64,000 bases of DNA from Nitrospiraceae bacterium UBA6905 (lineage in GTDB: Bacteria; Nitrospirota; Thermodesulfovibrionia; Thermodesulfovibrionales; UBA6898), in the NCBI GenBank assembly GCA_002451165.1, contig DKBH01000005.1:21467-85466 (forward strand), written 5' to 3'. Every line of letters begins with the position of its first letter. The first letter of the stretch is position 1. The translations under genes and the position numbers were made by a program. Under the pieces are notes generated by a model. It was not told the origin of the DNA. It saw nothing but the letters and a program-made list of their open reading frames with translations, and ran no database searches. This document shows, in pieces, positions 50,577 through 59,087 of this stretch.

Positions 50577-52678
50577 TGGCAAGCGAGACCATCCTTTAGT
50601 ACTGGTGGCAGATGACGATACCTCTGTCCGAATTCACTCGCGAGCATCGCTGGAAGATGCCGGGTTTGCTGTTGCGGATGCTGCAGATGGGAAAACAGCG
50701 CTATATTCCTTATGAAAACCTTCTGCCGGACGCTGTGCTGCTTGATGTCATGATTCCTAAAATGGATGGTTTTGCCGTCTGTGCAGAAATTCGCAAGCTC
50801 ACCGGGGGCGATCTAACGCCGATATTTATGATGACCGGCATGGACGATATGGCATCCATCAATCAGGCCTTTGAGATAGGTGCCACCGACTTCATCGCAA
50901 AACCGCCCAACTGGAAAACATTGGGTCATAATGTGAGGTATATGCTGCGGGCAAGTCAAGAAAAAAATCAGGCGCTCCTCAACGCGATTCCGGACTTGAT
51001 GTTCCGGATCAGCAGGGAAGGCATCTTCAGAGAATATAGAAGTAATAGCGATAGCGGGTTGATCATGCCTCCAGAAGAATTCCTCGGAAAACGGGTGGAT
51101 GAAGTTTTGCCGCAAGATGTAGCCTTACAAGCAATGCATTATGTGAAGAGGGCGCTGCAAACAGGCGAGATGCAATTGTTCGAGTATCAGCTCATGATGA
51201 TGGATACCACTTACTATTATGAAGCCCGGATTGCTGCCTGCGGAGCAGACGAAGTACTCGCAAACGTCCGGGACATATCTGAGCGAAAAAAATCGGAAAA
51301 AGAGATTATCCGCCTTGCCTATTATGAGGGCCTCACCGGGCTTCCTAACCGCGTATTGTTCAAAGACCGCTTGGGGGTGGCCGTATCAAGGGCTCAACGA
51401 AACAGGACAAATATTGTGATAATGTTCTTGGACATCGATCATTGTAAGCGTATCGACGACAGGCTTGGCCATACTATTGGCGACATGATCTTGCAAGGTG
51501 TAGCGGAGAGATTAACACATTGTCTGCGGAAAACGGACAATATATCCCGGAGGGTATGCGATTCAGAAATAACAACAATTGCATGCATGGGCGGAGATGA
51601 GCTTACTATATTAAGCACCGATATCGATAAACTGTATGATTTGGCTTACGTCGCTCAACGCATATGTGATTTTCTCGTTCGGCCTTTCGAGATAGGATCC
51701 TATGTGATCTATATCACAGTCAGTATCGGCATGACAATTTATCCTAGCGATAGCGACGATGTCGATACTATGCTGAAAAATGCCGACACAGCAATGTATT
51801 ACGCCAAAGACAGAGGGGGAAACAATTACCAGTTCTATTCAGAGTCCCTGAACAATGCTGCAAAGGAGCGGTTTGTCATGACAAATGAGCTTCTGAAGGC
51901 ATTGAATTGCGGGGAGTTTCACGTATATTACCAATCCCAAATGTATGCTACGAGTGGAAAAATCATCGGGGTTAAGGTATTAGTCCGTTGGATACATCCC
52001 GAGGAGGGCTTGCTGTCGCCAGACTTATTTATTCCCATAGCGGAAGAAACCTCTTTAATCGTGCCTCTTGGTGAGTGGATACTGCAGACGGCCTGTGCTC
52101 AAAACAGACTTTGGCAGGCGTTAGGTATATCTCCAATACGTGTGGCAGTCAATATATCGAGCGTCCAGTTTAGGCAAAATAACTTTGTTGAAACCGTAAA
52201 AAGAATTCTTTCTGAGACAGGGTTGGATCCCTGTAATTTGGAATTGGAACTCACGGAGAGCTTGATAATGGAGCATGCAGAATCAACCATTACCACTCTG
52301 GCTGAGTTAAAAGCTTTCGGTTTACACCTCTCTATTGATGATTTTGGCACAGGATATTCGTCCTTAAGCTATTTGAAACGCTTCCTGATTAATACGCTTA
52401 AAATTGATAAAGCCTTCGTACGAGATGTCGATACGGATCCCGATTCCGGAGCTATCGTAAAGGCAATAATCGCCATGGGACGCCACTTTAATTTGGAATT
52501 ACTAGCCGAAGGCGTGGAGACGGCACAGGAGTTTGCATTTTTGCATGAATTCGGATGTGAGCAAAGACAAGGTTATTGGTTCTGCAACCCCTTGCCTTCA
52601 GACGGGTTGCCCCATTTTCTTACAGGAAGAGAGGCATGTGAATATCTTTTTAACGCAGTCAGGCGAGTCAGGGATTAA
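50563..52678 (+). CDS. Receiver-PAS-GGDEF-EAL protein, frameshifted and with degenerate EAL
   Basis: ATG 50563 begins a receiver domain (PLVLVADDDTSVRIHS, then ADAADGKTALYS) that runs into TGA after about 49 codons. The rest of the domain (LLPDAVLLDVMIPKMDGFAV, with the phospho-acceptor Asp) continues in the frame one base further, so there is a net +1 shift near 50700-50716. From there the frame is open: PAS, a GGDEF domain reading MGGDEL with an extra segment before it, and an EAL domain. The EAL motif itself reads VKVLVRW, so the metal-binding Glu is Lys. Later EAL residues (ELTES, DDFGTGYSS, LLAEGVET) are kept. Phosphodiesterase activity is unlikely; cyclase activity is uncertain. Either a decaying gene or a sequencing error. 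Confidence 0.78.
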
Positions 52679-54512
52679 CGGTCACAATCGCAATGCAGAA
52701 ATATTGCTCGCGGCGAGCAAGGATCTACAAAACGAGGTGAGGTTAGTGGCGAGTCCAGGCATTACGGAGTTTGTGGGTGAATGGCTCAACAGACTGAAGC
52801 AGATCGAGATTGATCTGCACAGGATATTGCAGCAGGCAGAGGATGAATTTCTCTCCATAGGCAGAATGTTCGGGGATTTTCACCGTCGTGCAGGAAATAT
52901 ATCAGACATGTCCGCGGAGGTTGTTGGCAGGATGACCGGGGCTGAAATTGTAGCGGCGATTGACGGCCTGAACGCAATAATGGAGAGAATGGAATCGTAT
53001 CTCAAGCGATCAGAGACCGAAACCCGCGGAAGGATTAGCAGCCTGAGAGATGTCCTGAGCCTCATGAATGATGTATACGGGCACCTGGAAGATTTCCATA
53101 GTATCGCAGGAGGCTTACGGTCGCTCAGCATAACCGGAATGGTGCAGAACGCATTTTTGATAACAAAACACGGGGAATTTAAAATCCTTCTCGACGATAT
53201 ACGGACACTTTCCGGCATTATGGCATCGAAATCACAAACGATTGACGCCAGGATGAAATCACTGGAGTGCCTCATCGAACAGACGATTTCCGGCTTCCTT
53301 GGCTTTGAAAGAAGACAGATGAAGAAAACAAGAACGATCCTTGACAATACCATGAATGTCATCGCTTCCCTTACCGGGCAGTACGGCCTTTCCAAGACTA
53401 CTGCCATGGATATCGCGGCCCGCTCTGCAGCAATCTCCAGAAGTACGGGGGAAATTGTTACTTCGATACAGTTTCACGATATAACCCGTCAACAGTTCGA
53501 GAGCATAAAAAATGAACTGAATAATGTATATGGATACTGTCACCGCACATCAAGTGCACGCTTTTTTTCGGACAGCGGGCATGCAGCGTCTGTTTCCGCA
53601 GGCATTGAGGATTTCTGTGAGCATCAGGCCGTGCAGCTTTCCTACGTCCGGGACACATTCATGAACGCCATACAGGAGATTACAGGAAACCTCGGTCAGA
53701 TTGCCTTGAATGTAGCGAGCATATCTCATGACGCGCAAAAGATAGTGGGCAGTGACAGAACGAACAATGAGGCATTTCTGTCCTGGATCGAAGGTACATT
53801 GTCTGACGCATTCTCTACCCTTAACGAAAATGCTACGGCAAGAAGGGAGCTCTCTGCAGCGCTGCTCTCTATTGCCGACGCAAAAGCGGAAATGTCGCAG
53901 TATATAGTCGATATAGAGGAGATCATGGAGGATGTCGAGCTGATAGCCTATAACGCCGAGATCAAATCATCACAGATAGGAACAGAAGGCACCGCCTTTG
54001 TGGTGCTGGCCGGGCACATCAAGAAGCTGTCTGTTGAGGCTTGTTCGAAGATAGAGACCGTGTCGGAAATGCTTAGAATAATAACCTCTACATCAGGTGC
54101 ACTGGCTGCAGGCATTGACTCAGAGCTTGAAGGTTCTTTCAGGGAGATTGAAGCTATTTCCCACGACCTTGAAATCCTTATCTCCGCACTTTCAGACCTG
54201 AACAGGGACATTCTCACCACTTTTCATGATATCGACAAGGCCGAGGGCGCCCTTTCAGAGGACATCGGGCAGGTGATGCAAAGTATACGTATTCACACTA
54301 TTGTTGACACGGTGGTGAATACCGCTGTGTCAGGACTCAGGGAGATATCGTTTCATGCGCGGATGCAGTTCCCCGCAGGACCGGAATGTGATCCGGAATG
54401 GTCAAGAAACATCATAGGCTGGTCACATGAAAGATCAGGAAACCTCCCTTCTCCGGGACATGATGCTGCCGGAGGTAGCTATGGAGCAGAAAATGGCATT
54501 GAACTCTATTAA
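52638..54512 (+). CDS. Soluble methyl-accepting-chemotaxis-like protein with divergent signalling tip
   Basis: 624 residues from GTG 52638 (AGGAAGAGAGG upstream), overlapping the end of the GGDEF/EAL gene. No membrane segment. The long helical protein ends in a segment VELIAYNAEIKSSQIG, then TAFVVLAGHIKKLSVEA, which mirrors the MCP hairpin tip (NLLALNAAIEAARAGE...GFAVVAxEVRKLA) but with many changes. An internal FHDITRQQFESI resembles a CheZ/MCP-related helix motif. It probably joins a chemosensory array as a cytoplasmic receptor. Followed by STAS, CheY and CheA genes in the same direction. Confidence 0.78.
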   Translation: MNIFLTQSGESGINGHNRNAEILLAASKDLQNEVRLVASPGITEFVGEWLNRLKQIEIDLHRILQQAEDEFLSIGRMFGDFHRRAGNISDMSAEVVGRMTGAEIVAAIDGLNAIMERMESYLKRSETETRGRISSLRDVLSLMNDVYGHLEDFHSIAGGLRSLSITGMVQNAFLITKHGEFKILLDDIRTLSGIMASKSQTIDARMKSLECLIEQTISGFLGFERRQMKKTRTILDNTMNVIASLTGQYGLSKTTAMDIAARSAAISRSTGEIVTSIQFHDITRQQFESIKNELNNVYGYCHRTSSARFFSDSGHAASVSAGIEDFCEHQAVQLSYVRDTFMNAIQEITGNLGQIALNVASISHDAQKIVGSDRTNNEAFLSWIEGTLSDAFSTLNENATARRELSAALLSIADAKAEMSQYIVDIEEIMEDVELIAYNAEIKSSQIGTEGTAFVVLAGHIKKLSVEACSKIETVSEMLRIITSTSGALAAGIDSELEGSFREIEAISHDLEILISALSDLNRDILTTFHDIDKAEGALSEDIGQVMQSIRIHTIVDTVVNTAVSGLREISFHARMQFPAGPECDPEWSRNIIGWSHERSGNLPSPGHDAAGGSYGAENGIELY

Positions 54513-54559
54513 GGCAGAGAGAACAAGCGGTATTTATAAACGGAAAGGCAGCAAAATTT

Positions 54560-54931
54560 ATGGAGATCAACCAGAAAGGGTTTATGGAAAAGAATAATTC
54601 AGGATCGGAAAAACCGGACAGCACAAGGGTGATAAACCTCGGAGAAGACCTGTCCATAGCACGTGCCGGGAAACTCAGGCAAATAATCTTGGAGGCCCTG
54701 AACACCGGTGGGCAGATTGTCCTTTCCTGCAGTGAATGCACGGACATGGACCTTTCCTTCCTTCAGCTCCTCTGTTCTGCCCATCAGACAGCCTTACAGT
54801 CAAAGAGCGTGCTGAAGCTCAGCGATACGATTGAGGAACAACTCTTAAAAAAGGCGGGAGAGGCAGGATATTTCCGCGAGACGGCATGCAGATCAGACAA
54901 AAATCATGAATGCTTCTGGCTGCGGAGGTAA
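54560..54931 (+). CDS. STAS-domain protein
   Basis: 123 residues. VINLGEDLSIARAGKLRQII, then QIVLSCSECTDMDLSFLQLL is a STAS fold as in anti-sigma-factor antagonists and MlaB-like proteins, with Ser at the usual phosphorylation site (DLSFLQLL). STAS proteins beside cheA and MCP-like genes are known in several environmental bacteria; the role is unclear. The C-terminal tail (ETACRSDKNHECFW) adds two cysteines. Confidence 0.82.
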   Translation: MEINQKGFMEKNNSGSEKPDSTRVINLGEDLSIARAGKLRQIILEALNTGGQIVLSCSECTDMDLSFLQLLCSAHQTALQSKSVLKLSDTIEEQLLKKAGEAGYFRETACRSDKNHECFWLRR

Positions 54932-55005
54932 GCGATGTACAGGAAAATAAGGAACCTTGATGACCGGCTTTGCAACGGAAGTTCTGGCGTGAAAGGTGGA
55001 AAGAG

Positions 55006-55368
55006 ATGAAGACAATTATGATAGTAGACGACTCTGCCAGTATTCGCATGATGGTCAGTTTCACCCTCGATGAATTGGGCGTCGAGATCGTAGAGGCGGT
55101 GAACGGAAGTGACGCACTGGCAAAGATGGAAACGAATCAGGTCGATATGCTGATTACTGACGTGAATATGCCCGGACTCGACGGCATCAGTCTTGTCCGG
55201 GAAGTAAGGGGGAATCCAGCTTATCGGTTTATCCCGATCATCATACTCACGACAGAATCCGCAGCTGAAAAAAAACTGGAAGGCAAGGCAGCCGGTGCTA
55301 CGGGATGGATTGTAAAGCCTTTCCGGCCAGAGGGCCTGATATCGGTTGTAAGAAAAGTGATGGGATGA
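55006..55368 (+). CDS. cheY: CheY-like response regulator
   Basis: 120 residues from ATG 55006, with AAAGGTGG upstream. Receiver motifs: IMIVDDSASIRMMV, LITDVNMPGLDG (phospho-acceptor), ILTTESA and WIVKPFRPEGL. The first 36 bases of the longer frame are rejected because they lack domain similarity. The stop overlaps the cheA start region (ATGA). It is the probable output of the CheA encoded next. Confidence 0.9.
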   Translation: MKTIMIVDDSASIRMMVSFTLDELGVEIVEAVNGSDALAKMETNQVDMLITDVNMPGLDGISLVREVRGNPAYRFIPIIILTTESAAEKKLEGKAAGATGWIVKPFRPEGLISVVRKVMG

Positions 55369-57506
55369 TGGAGGGACGGAAATTGGACAAGGACCAGTTG
55401 GGACAGGCGTTCAGGGAAGAGGCGCTCGAACTCCTTTCAGAACTGGAGACCTTATTGATAGAACTGGAAAAAACACCTGGAGATGCAGAAATTGTTTCCT
55501 CTATCTTCAGGGCGTTCCATACCCTGAAGGGTTCCGGAGCCATGTGCGGGTTCGATGAAATGTCTCAATTTACCCATCACGTTGAAACGATTTACAACCT
55601 TGTCCGTAACAAGAAAATTACTGCTGACAAACGCCTCATAGACCTTACCCTTGCGTCATGCGACCTGATACATAGGATGATCGACTCTCCGTCATCGGAC
55701 CAGAAAGTACCTGTCGGCCGGGGGGCAGAGATACTTTCTTCATTCGCAAAGCTTGTTAAGGGAGGTGCCGGAACTGAGCAGGCGGATGGGCATACAGGTC
55801 TGCAGGCTCCATATGGGGATATCTCCGGCAGGTCAGAAAAGCAGGTCACTTACAGAATACGTTTTTGCCCCGGCCCGGATATTTTTTCTAACGGTACAAA
55901 CCCCCTGCTCCTCCTGAATGAACTCCGCAGGATGGGAAAAGCAGAGGTCATTGCATGCACAGATGCAATCCCTGAGCTGCGTGACATAGATCCTGAGAAA
56001 TGCTACACCTTCTGGGACATCATACTCACTACGGGGGCTGGAATTAGTGCCGTCAGGGATGTGTTCATTTTTGTCGAGCATGATTCTGAAGTGAAGATCG
56101 ATGTGATCGATGACGGCGAAAGCCATTTTGAGGCTGAGGACCACAGCACGCTGGGGGAGATACTTGTCGAAAAGGGCGAATTGAAAAAAGAAGACCTCGA
56201 GAAAGTGCTCAGGGAAAAGAAGCGGATAGGAGAATTACTGGTCAAAGAGGGATTGGTAAAACCTATCAGTATAGAAGCAGCGCTTACCGAACAGGAACAG
56301 CTTAAACAGATACGGGAAAACCGCCAGAAAATAGAGTCGATGATGAATATAAGGGTCTCATCAAGAAAACTCGACAAGCTTATGAACCTGGTCGGCGAAC
56401 TGGTAACGGTCCAGGCACGTCTTAGTCAGACTTCCTCAAACAAAAGCGACCCCGAACTGGACTCAATAGCAGAAGAAGTCAACAGACTTACCGGAGAACT
56501 CAGGGAAACTGCCATGGACATACGAATGACGCCGATAGGGAAGACCTTCAGCACATTCAAACGGCTCGTACGCGACCTCTCAATAGAACTCGGCAAAGAA
56601 GTCGAACTGATCGCGACAGGCAGCGAGACCGAGATGGACAAGACCGTCATGGAAAAACTCAATGATCCCCTCGTCCACATTATCAGAAACTCTATCGACC
56701 ATGGCATAGAACTCCCCGGGGAGCGAGAACGAAACGGCAAACAGCGGAAAGGGACGGTGCATCTGTCGGCGATGCATTCCGGAGGACAGGTCCTGATAAC
56801 CATCGAGGATGACGGGGCCGGGATCGACCTGGCAGTGGTTCGGGCAAAGGCGCTCGAAACCGGACTCATCTCTCCTGATGCCGAACTTTCAAAGAAGGAG
56901 ATTTTCTCACTCATCTTCACTCCAGGCTTTACCACGGCAGCTAAGGTGACAAAAGTATCAGGCCGAGGCGTAGGAATGGATGTCGTGAGACGCACGATCG
57001 GCGCCCTCGGCGGAACAGTTGAGATAGAAAGCAGGAAAGGAACAGGGACCACGATCATTCTGAAGCTCCCTCTGACACTGGCAATTATCGAGGGACTACT
57101 CGTGAAGGTCGGCAGAGAATACTTTATTCTGCCCCTGTCGGCAGTCGAGGAATGTGTTGAGCTGACCGCCGTAGATATCGCGAAGGCCCACGGAAGACAT
57201 ATAACCAATGTGCGCTCTCATATGGTGCCCTATATACGGCTGCGTGAGAAGTTCATTGTCGAAGGGAATGCGCCGGAGCGGGAGCAGATTGTGATTATTA
57301 CCAGCGAAGGGCAGCGGATAGGGTTTGTGGTGGACAGCGTCGTAGGGGAGCACCAGACGGTCATTAAGAGCCTCGGGACATTGTTCAGGAATGTTGAAGG
57401 ACTATCCGGCGCAACGATCCTGGGGGACGGGACGGTTGCGCTGATTATTGATATAGCGAAGCTCGTAAAGATGTTTGAGCGGGAGGAGCTGATGATATGG
57501 GCGTAG
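55365..57506 (+). CDS. cheA: Chemotaxis histidine kinase CheA
   Basis: About 713 residues; TTG 55383, with GGAGG at ideal spacing, is an alternative start. P1 Hpt: FRAFHTLKGSGAMCGF. A P2-like region follows (RIRFCPGPDIFSNG to VEHDSEVKIDVID). Between P2 and the dimerisation helices lies an extra duplicated segment, LGEILVEKGELKKEDLEKVL and RIGELLVKEGLVKPISIEAA, like the MshEN/GspE N-terminal fold. P4 ATPase has HIIRNSIDHGIE, DDGAGID and GRGVGMDVV, and a CheW-like P5 domain ends the protein. It phosphorylates CheY and CheB. Confidence 0.95.
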   Translation: MMEGRKLDKDQLGQAFREEALELLSELETLLIELEKTPGDAEIVSSIFRAFHTLKGSGAMCGFDEMSQFTHHVETIYNLVRNKKITADKRLIDLTLASCDLIHRMIDSPSSDQKVPVGRGAEILSSFAKLVKGGAGTEQADGHTGLQAPYGDISGRSEKQVTYRIRFCPGPDIFSNGTNPLLLLNELRRMGKAEVIACTDAIPELRDIDPEKCYTFWDIILTTGAGISAVRDVFIFVEHDSEVKIDVIDDGESHFEAEDHSTLGEILVEKGELKKEDLEKVLREKKRIGELLVKEGLVKPISIEAALTEQEQLKQIRENRQKIESMMNIRVSSRKLDKLMNLVGELVTVQARLSQTSSNKSDPELDSIAEEVNRLTGELRETAMDIRMTPIGKTFSTFKRLVRDLSIELGKEVELIATGSETEMDKTVMEKLNDPLVHIIRNSIDHGIELPGERERNGKQRKGTVHLSAMHSGGQVLITIEDDGAGIDLAVVRAKALETGLISPDAELSKKEIFSLIFTPGFTTAAKVTKVSGRGVGMDVVRRTIGALGGTVEIESRKGTGTTIILKLPLTLAIIEGLLVKVGREYFILPLSAVEECVELTAVDIAKAHGRHITNVRSHMVPYIRLREKFIVEGNAPEREQIVIITSEGQRIGFVVDSVVGEHQTVIKSLGTLFRNVEGLSGATILGDGTVALIIDIAKLVKMFEREELMIWA

Positions 57507-58000
57507 CAGAGATTATAGAGACGACGCAGTGCCTGACATTCAAGCTTGAAGAAGAAATATTCGCGCTCGACATATCAAAGGTCCGTGAGGTGCTGGACTT
57601 TACAGCGATCACGAAAGTGCCGCGGACCCCTGAGTTCATGCGAGGGGTAATAAACCTGCGGGGCAGTGTCGTACCGGTCATTGACATGCGGTTGAAGTTC
57701 GGCATGACGAAGACGGAGCAGACCGTGAACACCTGCATCATTATTGTCGAGATACATCTGGACGGGGAGACGACGGTGCTCGGAGCTCTTGCGGACGCGG
57801 TGCAGGAGGTGATAGAGCTCGGGGCCGGACAGATAGAGCCTGCTCCGAAGATAGGGACACGGCTGCGGACGGAGTTCATCCGGGGAATGGGCAAACGGGA
57901 CGATCGCTTCATCATCATCCTCGACATAGACAGGGTTCTTTCAGCGGATGAACTGGCTCTTGTTCAGGAAACGGAAGGAGGGATTAACGGGAACTCATAA
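57497..58000 (+). CDS. cheW: Chemotaxis coupling protein CheW (copy 1)
   Basis: 167 residues. CheW SH3-like fold with FKLEEEIFALDISKVREVL, TKVPRTPEFMRGVINLRG and VPVIDMRLKFGM. It links CheA to receptors. Starts inside the last 10 nt of cheA. A 320-bp segment (57590-57909) is almost identical to the second cheW at 60751-61281. Confidence 0.95.
   Translation: MGVAEIIETTQCLTFKLEEEIFALDISKVREVLDFTAITKVPRTPEFMRGVINLRGSVVPVIDMRLKFGMTKTEQTVNTCIIIVEIHLDGETTVLGALADAVQEVIELGAGQIEPAPKIGTRLRTEFIRGMGKRDDRFIIILDIDRVLSADELALVQETEGGINGNS
57590..57909 (+). repeat. Near-identical cheW segment, copy 1
   Basis: 320 bp matching 60844-61163 without gaps and with about 11 mismatches by eye. Flanking parts of the two cheW genes are clearly more diverged. 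Confidence 0.85.
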
Positions 58001-58100
58001 TAATAATTATTGTAGTCGCTTTTTGTGACAAAAAAATTTCAGAGTGAGAAATATTGTAGCGGAACACGGTGTAAACAAAAAAAAGAATCAGGAGGATAGT

Positions 58101-59063
58101 ATGACAAGAAAGATTGTAATGCTCATGACACTGGTGATGTTTGCTTTTGCAGCACCCCTGCTTGCAAAGACGTTTGACGGGAAAAAGATCCTTTTCATTA
58201 ATTCATATCACGCGGGATACACCTTTAGCGATGGTGAAGTCAAGGGCGCAAAAGATGTCCTCTCAGGGACCGGAGTCGATTTGAAGGTCATCGAGATGGA
58301 CACCAAACGTAACGGCTCAGAGGAATTTGCCAAAAAGGCAGCGCTGAAAGTCAAGGAAGAGATAGAGAAATGGAAACCGGACGTTGTGATTGCCGCTGAT
58401 GATGCAGCCTCCAAATATCTGGTAATGCCGTACTACAAGAATGCTTCCCTTCCCTTTGTCTTCTGTGGCGTCAACTGGGATGCCAGCGTCTACGGATATC
58501 CCTACAACAACGCAACAGGAATGGAAGAGGTTGCCCTTTTTCAGCAGATCCTCGACAACCTCAAGGTCTATGCAAAGGGAAACCGCATCGGGTTGCTAAC
58601 GAGTGATGATCTGACAGAACGTAAGGAGGGCGAATACCTGAAGAAAATCTTCAAGGTCACCTTTACCGTCGAAAAGTACGTAAAGTCCTTTGCGGAATGG
58701 AAAGAGGCCTTCAAGAACATGCAGGGTCAGGTCGACATACTCATCCTCGGAAACAAGGTAGCTATTCCTGATTTCAATGACACCGAAGGAGCAGAATGGG
58801 CACAGACCTATGCCAAAATACCCAGCGGAACGATCAATGACTGGATGATGCCGTTTACCATGCTGAGCCTCGCAAAGGTACCTGAAGAACAGGGCATATG
58901 GTCGGCAAAGACAGCACTGAGGATACTCGAAGGGACCCCGACTTCCGGGATTCCTATCGCAAAAAATGTGAGAGGCAATCTCTTACTCAATGTAAAAATA
59001 GCTAACAATGCCGGCATTGTCTTCAAACCCGAATTGATCAAGAATGCCAAGATAATAAATTAA
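58101..59063 (+). CDS. Exported ABC-type substrate-binding protein
   Basis: 320 residues from ATG 58101 with AGGAGG upstream. A signal peptide (VMLMTLVMFAFAAPLLA) precedes a two-lobe binding domain: KKILFINSYHAGYTFSDGEV, VVIAADDAASKYL and LPFVFCGVNWDASVYGYP, the pattern of the ABC substrate-binding family PF04392. No permease or ATPase gene is nearby. It lies between cheW and a Cache-type MCP, so it may be a periplasmic ligand-presenting partner of that receptor. The ligand is unknown. Confidence 0.88.
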   Translation: MTRKIVMLMTLVMFAFAAPLLAKTFDGKKILFINSYHAGYTFSDGEVKGAKDVLSGTGVDLKVIEMDTKRNGSEEFAKKAALKVKEEIEKWKPDVVIAADDAASKYLVMPYYKNASLPFVFCGVNWDASVYGYPYNNATGMEEVALFQQILDNLKVYAKGNRIGLLTSDDLTERKEGEYLKKIFKVTFTVEKYVKSFAEWKEAFKNMQGQVDILILGNKVAIPDFNDTEGAEWAQTYAKIPSGTINDWMMPFTMLSLAKVPEEQGIWSAKTALRILEGTPTSGIPIAKNVRGNLLLNVKIANNAGIVFKPELIKNAKIIN

Positions 59064-59087
59064 GAGGAAGACAGAGAGGAGGCTCTT

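Noticed and set aside
50700..50720. TGA in the receiver domain of the GGDEF/EAL gene read as selenocysteine or as programmed frameshifting
   Set aside because: Downstream homology is in a different frame, so Sec insertion cannot explain it. The codons before the TGA (TCC TTA) do not offer a plausible +1 slip like the RF2 site.
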